In this document: in pieces, positions 1 through 8,723 of the stretch
Numbering within the stretch: position 1 is the stretch's first letter
Layout of the letters: every line of letters begins with the position of its first letter
Assembly: GCA_031362245.1 (NCBI GenBank)
Contig: JANLSD010000014.1
Location: 24,853 to 88,852, forward strand
DNA: 64,000 nt
Origin: JAAURS01 sp031362245
Lineage (GTDB): Bacteria; Cyanobacteriota; Cyanobacteriia; Thermosynechococcales; Thermosynechococcaceae
Direction of reading: 5' to 3'
Notes under the pieces: model-generated
Databases searched by the model: none
The model's input: only the letters and a program-made list of their open reading frames with translations
What the model was told of the DNA's origin: nothing
Program-made: the position numbers and the translations under genes

Positions 1-207
1 AAAAATGCTGCAAAGTTTCCCCTTCAGGTCAAGGGTGCCGTTGGCCCTTGGACTGCGCAGCAATTGACCTACGGAAAGGCTGAGTATGACCAGTCTCAGT
101 ATGGGAACTGGATGGGTCCAACGCGTAAAAACCTAGGTCAGGTTAAGCCAGGGGTTCAAATCAATCTACCCCCTTGGAGTATGAATGTTATTTCTCTAGG
201 CCCGTGA
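1..207 (+). CDS. C-terminal end of an unidentified protein (partial)
   Basis: An open frame runs from the window edge to a TGA at 205-207 and encodes the last 68 residues of a protein whose start lies outside the window. The end is rich in aromatic residues and finishes with the motif PPWSMNVISLGP. Ends of this type, a beta-strand after Pro-Pro-Trp-Ser, are common in the C-terminal beta-sandwich of secreted glycoside hydrolases, so a carbohydrate-active enzyme is possible. No catalytic residues are visible, so the function remains open. Confidence 0.5.
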   Translation, partial: KNAAKFPLQVKGAVGPWTAQQLTYGKAEYDQSQYGNWMGPTRKNLGQVKPGVQINLPPWSMNVISLGP

Positions 208-258
208 GGTTTAATTTGGAATTGATGGGAGGGGCGATCGACTCAAAACTATAAGAAC

Positions 259-471
259 TCAGTCGAATGTAGAGTAAATGACGGTAATATCCTGGGTTTT
301 TGAGCGCTCAAGAAAAACACGCGCTGCTTTATGGTGTGCAACGCTTAACACCTTGTCACTAATCCACTGAACTCTTACGGTGACTTTTCCATCAGAAGGG
401 TTCGCTCTGAGATCGGGGTAACTTGCTCTAGCTTCATGCCGATACGCTACTGATTTCACCTTCTTTGTCAA
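259..471 (-). CDS. Small hypothetical protein (70 aa), doubtful
   Basis: This is a 70-codon frame opening with TTG rather than ATG. It has a basic first half and a TVIYSTFD ending. I see no strong ribosome binding site and recognise no family. It sits alone between the end of the preceding partial gene and a repeat-rich spacer. It could be a small real gene or a chance frame; the atypical start and lack of context favour caution. Confidence 0.25.
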   Translation of the reverse strand: MTKKVKSVAYRHEARASYPDLRANPSDGKVTVRVQWISDKVLSVAHHKAARVFLERSKTQDITVIYSTFD

Positions 472-721
472 GCCCTCGACCTGAATCCTTACAAAAATCC
501 TGAAAAACCAAAAATCGTCGCTATTCAGGGACTCAGTCCTTAAATACCCTTACTAATGCGTCTGGATACCGTGGGCCTCGCAAATTCATCAATCCAGATC
601 AAAAATAAATTGATTTGATTAGAAATCAATTGCCAAGCTATCCCGATCGCGCCCAATTTGTTGCCTGCATTTGAACCAAGCCGAATCTAGACGTATTGGA
701 AAGATTGTTGGGTGAGCGATA
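472..721. other. Intergenic spacer before the first MITE
   Basis: No convincing gene, RNA or promoter is visible here. It is an AT-rich spacer leading into the repeat element that starts at 722. Confidence 0.4.
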
Positions 722-837
722 AGGTGATTTCCAGCAAAGATTGTATCCTTCGACTTCGCTCAGGGTACAGTCCCTCACGAGTTTAGCTGGCTGAGCGAAG
801 CCGAAGTCAGCGGTATGTTGTTTCCCAGAAATCACCT
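722..837. repeat. MITE-like inverted-repeat element (116 bp)
   Basis: The ends are inverted copies of aggtgatttc (722-731) and gaaatcacct (828-837). Inside are a second pair of inverted arms, cttcgacttcgctcag (748-763) and ctgagcgaagccgaag (791-806). The inner palindrome resembles short dispersed repeats common in cyanobacterial genomes. No protein is encoded, so this is a non-autonomous, MITE-like element. It supplies the stop codon and last residues of the minus-strand VWD-domain frame, so it appears to have inserted into that gene. Confidence 0.75.
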
Positions 838-2270
838 AATTCTTCAGGTTTGATGTCTTTGATAATTCCGATTAGCTCGGTGGGATCGGATGACAGAAAG
901 ATTCCTGTCCCCGCTGCTTGGTCGGTTGTTGAGGAACCCAGAACATAATTGTTGGGGTTGCCCTGGAGTTGGATGATATCGCCGTCTTGAATGTTGAAGT
1001 CTTGAATAACGGCGGAATCGTTTACTCCAGCTACATTGTAGAAAGCGCTGTTTGTGTCCCCTAGGACAAATGTGTCTGCCCCTTGATACCCTGTCAATTG
1101 GTCTATTTCTCCTGAACCAGGGTTGGGTTGACTGATTAGGGTACCGACCAAGATATCGTTGCTCTCATTTCCGGCTAGTTGATCGATATCAGCGGTGCCC
1201 GTTACTAATTTGCTATTGAGGGGAAGTGATTGATCTCTAAACAGTGAGTTTGCGGGTCTGACTTGCCAACCGGTGGCAAATTCTGAGAGGAGGTATTCTG
1301 GGGTTACGGCTTGGGGAGAGACGGTTCCGTCTTGTAAGGCTAGGTCGTCTTCGATTTGACCGTTGTTGTTGCCCAGTAAACCTGCAACAGTCTGACTGCC
1401 TTTGAGGTGGACGGTGGGGTCGATGAGGAAATTGGCATAAACTTTGGCGAAGAGTTGGTCGCCGTTGGGGTAGGTGATGGTGTAGAGGTCGCCAAGGGTG
1501 CCATAACCGTCTGTAAGGGTGCGGCTGATGCTACCGTTGCCGATGGCTCGGGTTTCGCCTGGTTCTATGGCGATGGGGATGCCGTTGAGGAGAAGGAAGG
1601 GTTGTTTGACGGAAAATTCTAGTTGTTGGCTGTCTACTGTGGTGGCTAAGCCGACGTTGAGGGTTGTAGCTGGGTTTTGATCCCAGGGGGCTTGACGGAC
1701 TTGGATTTCTAGGTCACTGTCTTGGGCTTTGACTAGGATGAAGTCGCCTGTGGCTTGGAAGTCGTAATGGAGGTTGTCGAAGGTTAGGATGTGCGGGTCT
1801 CCGGTGGAGCCGCCTGAGGAGCTAACATCGATGGTGATGGTGTTGGGGGTTTGGTCTAGGTCGATGCCGCCGTTGGCGGTGCCGCCGTCGTCTTGGACTT
1901 GGAAGGTGAAGTTGGCGTAGTTAAGTCCTTTTGTGTCGGTTGCTGGGGTGAATTGTAGGTTGCCTGCTGTGATGTCTGTGGCTGATATAGAGTCGCCAGC
2001 GTTGACTGAGATGCCTTTGTTGGTGAGGCTTCCGTTGGTGGGAAGGGTGGTGATTTTGACGGCTAATAGGTTATTAGAGGGGATGTCTTTGGGGTCGCTA
2101 AAGTTAAAGTCTTTGACGGTAAAGGTGTAGGTTGTGTTGGCGGCTGTGGTGACTGTGTTATCTGCGCCTGATGGTTCATCGTTGATGGAAACATTTATCG
2201 ATCCGATAGTGCCAATCTGTACAGCACCTGAATTTGTTAACTGAAAGAGATTTAGCTGGTTGACTGACAA
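807..2270 (-). CDS. VWD-domain / RTX-like surface protein, fragment bounded by two MITEs
   Basis: The 487-residue frame has three parts. An Ig/cadherin-like repeat at about 25-150 is of the kind found in giant adhesins. A von Willebrand factor type D domain starts with GDPHILTFDNLHYDF at about 157 and runs to about 325. The C-terminal part, about 355-480, is an RTX/haemolysin-type calcium-binding module (repeats such as GYQGADTFVLGD). Proteins of this kind are exported and act at the cell surface. No signal peptide or good start exists: the TTG start and first residues lie in the terminal repeat of the MITE at 2256-2448. The last nine residues (GDFWETTYR) and the stop come from the MITE at 722-837. 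It is therefore probably the middle or end of a once larger gene and may be a pseudogene. Confidence 0.6.
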   Translation of the reverse strand: MSVNQLNLFQLTNSGAVQIGTIGSINVSINDEPSGADNTVTTAANTTYTFTVKDFNFSDPKDIPSNNLLAVKITTLPTNGSLTNKGISVNAGDSISATDITAGNLQFTPATDTKGLNYANFTFQVQDDGGTANGGIDLDQTPNTITIDVSSSGGSTGDPHILTFDNLHYDFQATGDFILVKAQDSDLEIQVRQAPWDQNPATTLNVGLATTVDSQQLEFSVKQPFLLLNGIPIAIEPGETRAIGNGSISRTLTDGYGTLGDLYTITYPNGDQLFAKVYANFLIDPTVHLKGSQTVAGLLGNNNGQIEDDLALQDGTVSPQAVTPEYLLSEFATGWQVRPANSLFRDQSLPLNSKLVTGTADIDQLAGNESNDILVGTLISQPNPGSGEIDQLTGYQGADTFVLGDTNSAFYNVAGVNDSAVIQDFNIQDGDIIQLQGNPNNYVLGSSTTDQAAGTGIFLSSDPTELIGIIKDIKPEELGDFWETTYR

Positions 2271-2448
2271 AACTTTTCGCTTGGCGGTTGAAACTGCAGC
2301 TACAAGAACGAAATCCGCCTGTGCGGATTGCTGGAACCCTTGATATATTTAGTCCGCGCAGGCAGACTTTGTTCTTGTAGGCGCGATTTCAATCGCTGGC
2401 TTTAAAGACGAAGGAATGGGTGTTTCAGGACTTTTGTCAGTCAGCCAG
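2256..2448. repeat. MITE-like element with terminal and internal inverted repeats (193 bp)
   Basis: The outer ends are ctggttgactgacaaaa (2256-2272) and its inverted copy ttttgtcagtcagccag (2432-2448), matching at 16 of 17 positions. Within it, a long pair of arms (2284-2329 and 2351-2396) forms a near-perfect 46-bp stem around a 21-nt loop. The arms contain ctacaagaacgaaatccgcc-type sequence, a repeat seen widely in cyanobacterial genomes. There is no coding capacity. It lies over the 5' end of the VWD-domain frame and probably truncated that gene. Confidence 0.8.
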
Positions 2449-2510
2449 GGTCTAGTGTCAGTATCGCGACCAGAAGAATTTTTTGCCAAAGCTTCATAAT
2501 CGAGCCGAAT

Positions 2511-2804
2511 TCAAAATATATTTCGGGCAGGATCTTGTTTACCACCAAGAACGCGCACAATTAAAATACCATCCTCTACTGGCTGATAATAAATGGAATG
2601 GGAGCGATATTCATAACGCAGCAACCCTGGTTTAATAAGGCCATAGTCGTTACCCCAGCTTTGATGGCCTGCCAATAATTCAAAGCAATCCTGCATACCA
2701 GAAATATACTTTCTCGCTACTTCTAATCCAAAATTTACAATTGAGTATTCGTAAATCTCCTCAATCTCATCTTCGGCTTTATGGGTCAGCTCATAAACTG
2801 CCAT
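2511..2804 (-). CDS. parE: ParE/RelE-family toxin
   Basis: At 97 aa this is the usual size for the RelE/ParE superfamily. The N-terminus YELTHKAEDEIEEIYEYS followed by a helix (LEVARKYISGMQDCFELLA) and the strands RYEYRSHSIYYQPVEDGILIVRVL with terminal arginine-containing tail are typical of ParE. ParE toxins poison DNA gyrase, while RelE members cleave mRNA; the ParD-type partner argues for ParE. The gene overlaps the upstream antitoxin by 14 bp, so the two are translationally coupled. The reading frame looks intact. Confidence 0.88.
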   Translation of the reverse strand: MAVYELTHKAEDEIEEIYEYSIVNFGLEVARKYISGMQDCFELLAGHQSWGNDYGLIKPGLLRYEYRSHSIYYQPVEDGILIVRVLGGKQDPARNIF

Positions 2805-3048
2805 TTTTTCTCAGCCTGTCTTCTACCCGCCTCATAATATCTGGGATAGTAGATGAACTTACACCACTATCCAACCCTTCCTGAATCAGAACACGCAAAT
2901 CTTGCTCTGCCTGTCGCTTTTCTTGGTCGCGACGGATTAAATCACGAAAATATTCGCTATCGTTTCCATAGCGTCCACTTTCAATTTGAGCCTTAACCCA
3001 TCCATCCATCGCATCAGGAATGGTAATGGTTTTACGCAGCATCACCAT
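2791..3048 (-). CDS. parD: ParD-family antitoxin (CopG/ribbon-helix-helix)
   Basis: The 85-aa protein starts RKTITIPDAMDGWVKAQIES, a ribbon-helix-helix DNA-binding fold, followed by YGNDSEYFRDLIRRDQ, the characteristic ParD helix motif. The charged C-terminus (RRVEDRLRKNGSL) would wrap around the toxin. It neutralises the downstream ParE and represses the operon. An AGGAG ribosome site lies 8 nt before the ATG. A 16-bp palindrome at 3089-3104 is a candidate operator. Confidence 0.88.
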   Translation of the reverse strand: MVMLRKTITIPDAMDGWVKAQIESGRYGNDSEYFRDLIRRDQEKRQAEQDLRVLIQEGLDSGVSSSTIPDIMRRVEDRLRKNGSL

Positions 3049-3088
3049 TAGAAGTACTCCTATGACTTAATTCAAAGTATGCTTAAAG

Positions 3089-3104
3089 TATGATCATTAT
3101 CATA
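3089..3104. promoter_or_regulatory. Candidate operator of the parDE operon
   Basis: TATGAT-CATT-ATCATA forms an imperfect 16-bp palindrome about 40 bp upstream of the parD start. ParD-type antitoxins bind palindromes at this position to repress their own operon. The site is inferred from symmetry and location only. Confidence 0.4.
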
Positions 3105-3147
3105 TCCTGCGATAGTGCAATTTGGCCTGCTCATGACCCCTAAAACA

Positions 3148-4488
3148 TTACTCGCCCGTCACCGAAAGCCCCTCAACCCAAATATAGGGACAAACCCCCG
3201 AGGGCGTCAGATGCTCTTCTGGCTCCACAAACAAAATCGATTTCAGCACCTCACGGAAATCTCCCGCAACCGTCGCCGACTCTACACTAATGCGATCGCC
3301 CTTATTCACTACCCAGCCATCAAACGGCAGCGAGAACGAACCCTGCAAAGACTTCACCCCTGCATGAAGCGCCTGGAGATCGTCCACCAGCACCACATTA
3401 TCGGCATCAGCGAGACTATAGGCTTGTGACCCCGCCTCCCCTTGAGAGACATGGTAAAAGTGAGGGCCAACCGTAATTTTTGAACCCATGTTGGCATGGC
3501 CTGTCGGCTGCGCGTTCATCCGCTTCGCCGTCCCTGCGCTGTGCAAGAAACTTTTGAGAATGCCATGCTCAATCAGAGACACCCGACGCGTCGGCGTTCC
3601 TTCCCCATCAAACAAAGATTGACCAATATTGGCAGAATGTAGCATGTCATCCGCCACCGAAAGCAAGGAGGAGGCAAGCTGTGAACCCAAGGAATCTGGC
3701 GTGGAAAGGCTCTGCTTATCTAAAATACTTTGGGCATTAAAAAGGTTAGAAAACGCCCCCAGCAAACTCAAGAACGCCTCCGGCGAAAACACCACCGTAT
3801 ATTTGCCCGTGGGGATTTTTTTGTAGTTAAGGTGGCTGATGGTTTTATCAATGGTTTCCTTCAGGCATCCATCCACATCCAGGGTGTCTAGCTGACGGCT
3901 CAACCGAAACGCGCCCGCACTGCGCGGCTTCTTGCCTTCTTCTTCAGTTTTGCTATAGAGATAAATGCTGCTAATGGACTGCGTCTCGTGGCGCATTGCC
4001 CCTTCGCTATGGACGTAAAACCGCTCCACATCCCGCTGGGATAGTCCGTTATAGGGCACGCCCACAATCGCCGGATGGGCTTCTAGCAACCGATGCTCTG
4101 CCTTGCAAAGCCGCTCCAATAGGTCAGAAATTGGCGCTTGGGGAGAAAATTCTTTGGCGGTTTCCGGCAGCGTCACTTTGGCTTCGGGGCTAAAATCTGG
4201 GGCGTGCTCTGTAATACCAAACACGCTGGCTTCTTGGGCCGTCTTCAGCGCAACTTCTAAACCAAGGGCATCCACATCCGTGGTGCTGGCAATGCCCACT
4301 TGGTGCGCTTCATTCCAAACCCGAACCGTCACGCTGGATCGATTGGAGGCTTTGGCCTGCTTTTGGGCACCTTGATCCACCTGTACGCTGGAGTCTTCTA
4401 CGGTGGAGCCGGAGAGGTCAAACTTATGGATACCGAGCTGCTGGGCCTTGTCTTGGGCGATCGCCGCTAGTTCGCTAATATTCAGCAC
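3148..4488 (-). CDS. pmbA: TldE/PmbA-family protein (metalloprotease subunit)
   Basis: The 446-aa protein matches the TldD/PmbA (TldE) fold end to end. The N-terminal domain includes SSVTVRVWNEAHQVGIASTT, and the C-terminal domain includes RRVSLIEHGILKSFLHSAGTAKRMN and a GHANMGSKITVGPHFYH segment. TldD and TldE form a heterodimeric zinc protease that trims peptides such as microcin precursors. TldD carries the HExxxH zinc motif; I see none here, so this is the non-catalytic TldE/PmbA-type subunit. No tldD gene is adjacent, so the partner must be elsewhere. The start is a GTG with GGAG upstream. Confidence 0.85.
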   Translation of the reverse strand: MLNISELAAIAQDKAQQLGIHKFDLSGSTVEDSSVQVDQGAQKQAKASNRSSVTVRVWNEAHQVGIASTTDVDALGLEVALKTAQEASVFGITEHAPDFSPEAKVTLPETAKEFSPQAPISDLLERLCKAEHRLLEAHPAIVGVPYNGLSQRDVERFYVHSEGAMRHETQSISSIYLYSKTEEEGKKPRSAGAFRLSRQLDTLDVDGCLKETIDKTISHLNYKKIPTGKYTVVFSPEAFLSLLGAFSNLFNAQSILDKQSLSTPDSLGSQLASSLLSVADDMLHSANIGQSLFDGEGTPTRRVSLIEHGILKSFLHSAGTAKRMNAQPTGHANMGSKITVGPHFYHVSQGEAGSQAYSLADADNVVLVDDLQALHAGVKSLQGSFSLPFDGWVVNKGDRISVESATVAGDFREVLKSILFVEPEEHLTPSGVCPYIWVEGLSVTGE

Positions 4489-4610
4489 GCGTAAAACTCC
4501 GTGAAGCTGGATGTGGTTTCTCTACTTTACTGATTCTGCTGGCAATGATGCACGTCTGAGCGGAAGGATAACGGTAAAATGCGAAGGTGACGTTTTCTGC
4601 GTGGTGATCA

Positions 4611-5057
4611 ATGAAACTCAAAGCAGCCTATTTGCGAACTCAATTGGTGGCTTTAGCCCTATGCTGCTTAACCCTGACCAGTTTTCTATTTAGCCCTTCA
4701 GCACTGGCGGCAGTTGACGTCCGTCTCTTTGACCTTTCCTATAAAGATTGCCCACCAGAATTGGCAGAGGGAGCCGTCACCAGCGGTGGCATTGCCGCAG
4801 CCGCAAACTGTTTTTTGATTACGGGTAAAGCAGAAAATAAATCGGGTAAAGCCTTACTGGATGCTGACGTATTTGGTCGCATTTATGATGCCAACGGTAA
4901 TTCTATTATGGAAAACAGAACGCGCCTTGGGGCTATTGAAACTATACCTGCTGGTATCAGTGAGTTTGAAATGCGGATGTCTATTCCTAAAGAGCTGCCC
5001 CCGCCCCTGACGCTAGAACAATTTAAAGCGAGCGGGTTTAGTACCAAGGTGCGCTAA
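4611..5057 (+). CDS. Secreted hypothetical protein with signal peptide
   Basis: A 148-aa protein with a basic N-terminus, a hydrophobic core (LVALALCCLTLTSFLF) and a cleavage-type SALAA at about residue 33. The mature part is mostly beta-structured, with NKSGKALLDADVFGRIYDANGN suggesting an Ig-like or FxLYD-like strand pattern (a domain comparing an added group with its surroundings). It contains two Cys at about 47 and 67. It looks like a conserved cyanobacterial periplasmic or thylakoid-lumen protein, function unknown. It runs convergently with the SGNH-hydrolase gene, 13 bp away. Confidence 0.7.
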   Translation: MKLKAAYLRTQLVALALCCLTLTSFLFSPSALAAVDVRLFDLSYKDCPPELAEGAVTSGGIAAAANCFLITGKAENKSGKALLDADVFGRIYDANGNSIMENRTRLGAIETIPAGISEFEMRMSIPKELPPPLTLEQFKASGFSTKVR

Positions 5058-5070
5058 CTCACCCTATGCT

Positions 5071-5874
5071 CTACGGGACAGACACCGCAGAAGCCGCGAC
5101 ATCTTGTAAAAAATACGCTTCGCTAGTGCTAAGTCCTGCTGTAAATGGGTTGTTCACTGGGCTTTTTTGATAAAAGAGCTTGTAAAAAACACAGGCGGAT
5201 AAATAGGAGCCTTTGAGATTGGGGTGCCGACCATCTTCTCCCCAAAGTCTAAGTTGTGGATTGCGAGACAATGCCTGTCGCCATGCAATGCCAACCGGTG
5301 CAACGGTTGCAGACAGGTCTTTTGCCAACTCCATATTGCCTTCCGTAAGACGGCTTTGCATATCCGAGAAGCTGTCACTGGTTCGATTTTCGAGGTCGCC
5401 TTTTTCATAGCCCCAAGTCATAAAAAGTACGAGCTTGGCCTTGTTTTGCCATGCCAAATTGTTTAACTGACGGGCATAGGGATGAACCTCTTGAAAGCGT
5501 TGCCATTGGGCAAAAGAAAGGAATTGGCTTTGCTCTTGCAGAACAACATAATCCCAACGGCTGGACTGAAGCACTTGGGCAACTTTGCCATCCTCCCAAT
5601 GCCGTTTGAGTGTATATCCGCCTGGCGTTTCTTGTGCTGACACAAAGGGTTTTGCTTCATGGGCCGCTTCTGCCAACTGTTTCACTAACCCTGGCATATC
5701 GTTAAAGTAGGTAAAACTATTGCCTACAAATAAGACGTTTAAAGATGACTTCTCTGACAACCCCGATTGATGAATTTTGGACTGCTGTTGTTGAACGCCT
5801 AAAATCACGATCAATGCGATCACCCCAACGCCCAAAAGGCCAACAAGACTTAATGGCAAATAAAATTTTCTCAA
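5071..5874 (-). CDS. Membrane-anchored SGNH/GDSL-like hydrolase
   Basis: The 267-aa protein has one N-terminal transmembrane segment (about 6-28) and then an SGNH hydrolase fold. LFVGNSFT gives the block-I serine (Ser53), LQEQSQF follows in the middle, and DGRHPN gives the block-V Asp214/His217 dyad. The family includes esterases and polysaccharide deacetylases; the GNSFT form resembles DUF4886-type members. The substrate cannot be read from sequence, but the anchor implies action in the periplasm. The start is TTG. Confidence 0.72.
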   Translation of the reverse strand: MRKFYLPLSLVGLLGVGVIALIVILGVQQQQSKIHQSGLSEKSSLNVLFVGNSFTYFNDMPGLVKQLAEAAHEAKPFVSAQETPGGYTLKRHWEDGKVAQVLQSSRWDYVVLQEQSQFLSFAQWQRFQEVHPYARQLNNLAWQNKAKLVLFMTWGYEKGDLENRTSDSFSDMQSRLTEGNMELAKDLSATVAPVGIAWRQALSRNPQLRLWGEDGRHPNLKGSYLSACVFYKLFYQKSPVNNPFTAGLSTSEAYFLQDVAASAVSVP

Positions 5875-6139
5875 AATTCATTGTTCATTTAGCGTTGTTC
5901 AAAGACTATCATCAAATCCTTGACTTGCCTAACGTCTCACTTCAATGCTGTAGAGAATGTATAAAATCAAATCCGCATTTCAGTTTTTATAGCTGTATAA
6001 ATCAGGCATCAATCCATCTCTAGAAATGAGCCGTTACCAAATCTGTAACCAAACAATGTCTCGGTTAAAAAGCGATTAATTTAAAGCAAGGGCCGAGGTT
6101 AACGGCCCTTAACCCTTAGTAATAATAGGAGATCCGTCG
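5875..6139. other. Divergent intergenic region
   Basis: This 265-bp region separates two divergent genes and must hold both promoters. Only the AGGAG ribosome site before 6140 is clear; I see no RNA gene. Confidence 0.35.
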
Positions 6140-7621
6140 ATGCGCCGCCTGACTCAACTCATCAGTATCTTGCTACCGATCGCAGTGACTGCGTTATGGA
6201 TCAGCCTGCGGCCCGCATCAAGTACTAGCAATGGCGATGTCTCACCATCCCCTCAACCCGTCGTCACCAAGAAATTACAACCCTCTCAAGCATCCAATCG
6301 TTTGGCGAAGCCTATGAACGACCCTAACTATGTCCACGTCATTCAAGAAACCAAGGCAATGGTCTCCAATGCCCAGGCCCAGAGACTTGCCAAACAATAC
6401 GGACTAGATATCCTGAACATCTCTTGGGAAGATACCGGACGATTCAAAAATTCAGCCGTGGGACCCAACATCAGCGATATGAGCATTCAGGTGCAGGCGT
6501 TCCAGCCTAAAACCCAGGACTACTCGCTCCACCTCATGCCCGTCATCCGCTTCCCCAACTTTGCCGATAAATCCGCTGATGTCTCCCTCGACAACTTTTT
6601 CATCAAGGTTGGCAACCACAAGGGGGATGCTTTACAAAAAGTGGCCCTGCGAGAGGTCTTGCAAAATCTACGTGGCTACTTAACCCAGTCCGAGTCTTGG
6701 AAAGGGAGTCAAACGTCTTTATTAGCCCCAAGAGACAGCCATGTTTTGGTGAGTGCTCAAGCCTGTTTTCTACCCATTCCGAAGGGAGGCACGGCTCAGT
6801 TTAACCCCGTATTGTTTAACTACCAGTCCTACGCAGAAAACCCGGCGGTGCTGACCATTATGGCCTCCCGTGAAGGCACCAGCGTCACGGTGATTGATAA
6901 CCAACGGGATGGCTTTGAAGCAGGCCAAACTTGGGGCCAACGCCTTTTCTTTAACCAGAAGGGGGAACGCGCCAGCTTAACAGGCCAGCGCATCAGCGAT
7001 TTCTTAACGCTAACTGGCGATCCACTCTCGTCATCCCCTCGCCCCTCCCCCGATGAACAAGAGGGGCTGAATATGGTTTTGCTGATTCAGGTGCCTCTTA
7101 AGCAAAAAGAAAGAACTCGCCCGTTTGGTATGTTGGGAGAAAACATGCCCATGATGAGTAGTGCTCCCGCTCCTTTGATGCAGAGAACCAGAAGCAACGT
7201 CGAAGCAGCGGTGATTGGACATGGGGAGGTTGAGGGTCCCTTTACCGAGGTAGATAATCTTGCCATTGAGCGCGACCCACGTTTCCCGATTCGGGTGACG
7301 GTTCAGTTTTACAAAGGTACAAGCAATGGGGTGGTGTCTGCGGCGGATATGAAAACCATCCACCAACAAATTGCGAAGGTTTATGAGGATGCTGATTATG
7401 TCGGCAGTCTGGTGGTAGACGGTCAGACCGATCGCCCCACGGAACACGATGGCCCACAACAAGAACCGCCAGATTGGTGGGCGAAGTTTTGGCAACGCTA
7501 TGAGCACAACACAGGGCAATCGCAAACAGAGGCGATGCAAATGCTGCGGAAGTTGCGCGGTCAAGGTTGGATGCCTCAGTCTGAGGAGGATTTACGGCGA
7601 TCGCTTGATCAGATCAACTAA
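6140..7621 (+). CDS. Conserved hypothetical exported or membrane-anchored protein
   Basis: A 493-aa protein preceded by AGGAG. The first 20 residues (LTQLISILLPIAVTALWISL) form a signal anchor, followed by a Ser/Pro/Thr-rich linker. The globular part starts at about 60 with ETKAMVSNAQAQRLAKQYGLDILNISWEDTGR-like sequence and a conserved-looking GPNISDMSIQV stretch. A second block (AIERDPRFPIRVTVQFYKGTS, about 375-395) looks like another conserved element, ending in a Trp-rich helix (PPDWWAKFWQRYE). I do not recognise the function. The protein is intact and probably faces the periplasm. Confidence 0.65.
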   Translation: MRRLTQLISILLPIAVTALWISLRPASSTSNGDVSPSPQPVVTKKLQPSQASNRLAKPMNDPNYVHVIQETKAMVSNAQAQRLAKQYGLDILNISWEDTGRFKNSAVGPNISDMSIQVQAFQPKTQDYSLHLMPVIRFPNFADKSADVSLDNFFIKVGNHKGDALQKVALREVLQNLRGYLTQSESWKGSQTSLLAPRDSHVLVSAQACFLPIPKGGTAQFNPVLFNYQSYAENPAVLTIMASREGTSVTVIDNQRDGFEAGQTWGQRLFFNQKGERASLTGQRISDFLTLTGDPLSSSPRPSPDEQEGLNMVLLIQVPLKQKERTRPFGMLGENMPMMSSAPAPLMQRTRSNVEAAVIGHGEVEGPFTEVDNLAIERDPRFPIRVTVQFYKGTSNGVVSAADMKTIHQQIAKVYEDADYVGSLVVDGQTDRPTEHDGPQQEPPDWWAKFWQRYEHNTGQSQTEAMQMLRKLRGQGWMPQSEEDLRRSLDQIN

Positions 7622-7641
7622 TCAAAGAATGGAATTCCGCT

Positions 7642-8565
7642 TTAGAACGCGGCATCTAAAACAGCCGCTAACAGAGCCTTCTGACTATGCAATCTATTCT
7701 CAGCCTGATCCCAAATGCGAGAAGCAGCGCCTTCCATCACTTCATTGGTAATTTCTTTCTCACGATAGGCGGGCAAACAATGCAATACGATCGCCGCCGG
7801 ATCTGCCAAACCTAGCAATGCCGAATTAATCTGATAGGGCAGAAAAATGGGTACCCGATCATCAGCGGAATCTTCTTGCCCCATGCTCGCCCAAACATCG
7901 GTGTAGAGAATATGGGCATCTTTGGCAGCAGCTTCAGGATCCGTCGTGACGGTGATGGTGGCGCGATCTCCGGCGATCGCCTTTGCCTTTGCCACAATCT
8001 CCGGCAAAGGCTGGAATCCCTCAGGGGCAGCAATGCAGATATTGAGACCCACTAACGCACAGCCTAAAAGCAAAGAATGGGCAATATTATTGCCATCGCC
8101 TAGGTAGGTCATGGTGAGACCTTTAAACGTTCCAAATGCCTCAAATACCGTTTGTAAATCCGCCAAAATCTGGCAGGGATGCTCTAGATCTGTCAGGGCA
8201 TTGATAACGGGCATTTTGGCGTAGTGAGCAAAAGTCTCCACCTCCGATTGCTCAAAGGTGCGAATGGCCACCACATCCAGGTAGCGATCCAAGACTCTCG
8301 CCGTATCCTCAATGGGTTCCCCGCGACCCACTTGGGTGAGGTTGGCGTTGAGGTCTAACACCTGTCCGCCCATTTGCCCCATTGCTACGGTAAAGCTGAC
8401 GCGGGTGCGGGTAGATGCCTTGGAAAATAGTAATCCCAATGCCTTCGGACAGTTTGGCTTAACCTTGCCAGCCTTAAGCTGCGCGGCGAAGTCAAGAAGA
8501 AAAAATGTTTCCTCAGTGGATAGGTCAGCAAGGCTGAGTAGATCGCGGCCTTTAAGTGCTCCCAT
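7642..8565 (-). CDS. argF: Ornithine carbamoyltransferase
   Basis: This enzyme makes citrulline from ornithine and carbamoyl phosphate in arginine synthesis. At 307 aa it is full length. The carbamoyl-phosphate loop STRTR is at 51-55, the HPCQ motif at 129-132, and the ornithine-binding HCLPAYR motif near 263. It is transcribed alone, convergent with the preceding hypothetical gene. Another arginine gene, argJ, lies at 33.7 kb but is not linked. Confidence 0.97.
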   Translation of the reverse strand: MGALKGRDLLSLADLSTEETFFLLDFAAQLKAGKVKPNCPKALGLLFSKASTRTRVSFTVAMGQMGGQVLDLNANLTQVGRGEPIEDTARVLDRYLDVVAIRTFEQSEVETFAHYAKMPVINALTDLEHPCQILADLQTVFEAFGTFKGLTMTYLGDGNNIAHSLLLGCALVGLNICIAAPEGFQPLPEIVAKAKAIAGDRATITVTTDPEAAAKDAHILYTDVWASMGQEDSADDRVPIFLPYQINSALLGLADPAAIVLHCLPAYREKEITNEVMEGAASRIWDQAENRLHSQKALLAAVLDAAF

Positions 8566-8723
8566 ACCAATGTCCTGCGGCGACGGTTAAGATGAGCAGT
8601 TTCGTATGCGGCGTTACCCGATGTCAAGGGGTTGAGACGCGTTATCGGCCCGATTTTTCTGAAATTGAGAACTTCGTCTTCCGTCGCAGTAAGCTAAAGA
8701 GTGCAGATATTTAAAGTTGACCC

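Noticed and set aside
638..835. 65-codon minus-strand frame
   Set aside because: It consists of MITE sequence with its inverted arms, not a protein.
7031..7564. Minus-strand open frame of 177 codons
   Set aside because: It overlaps the 493-aa gene entirely, with no recognised family and biased His/Arg/Leu composition.
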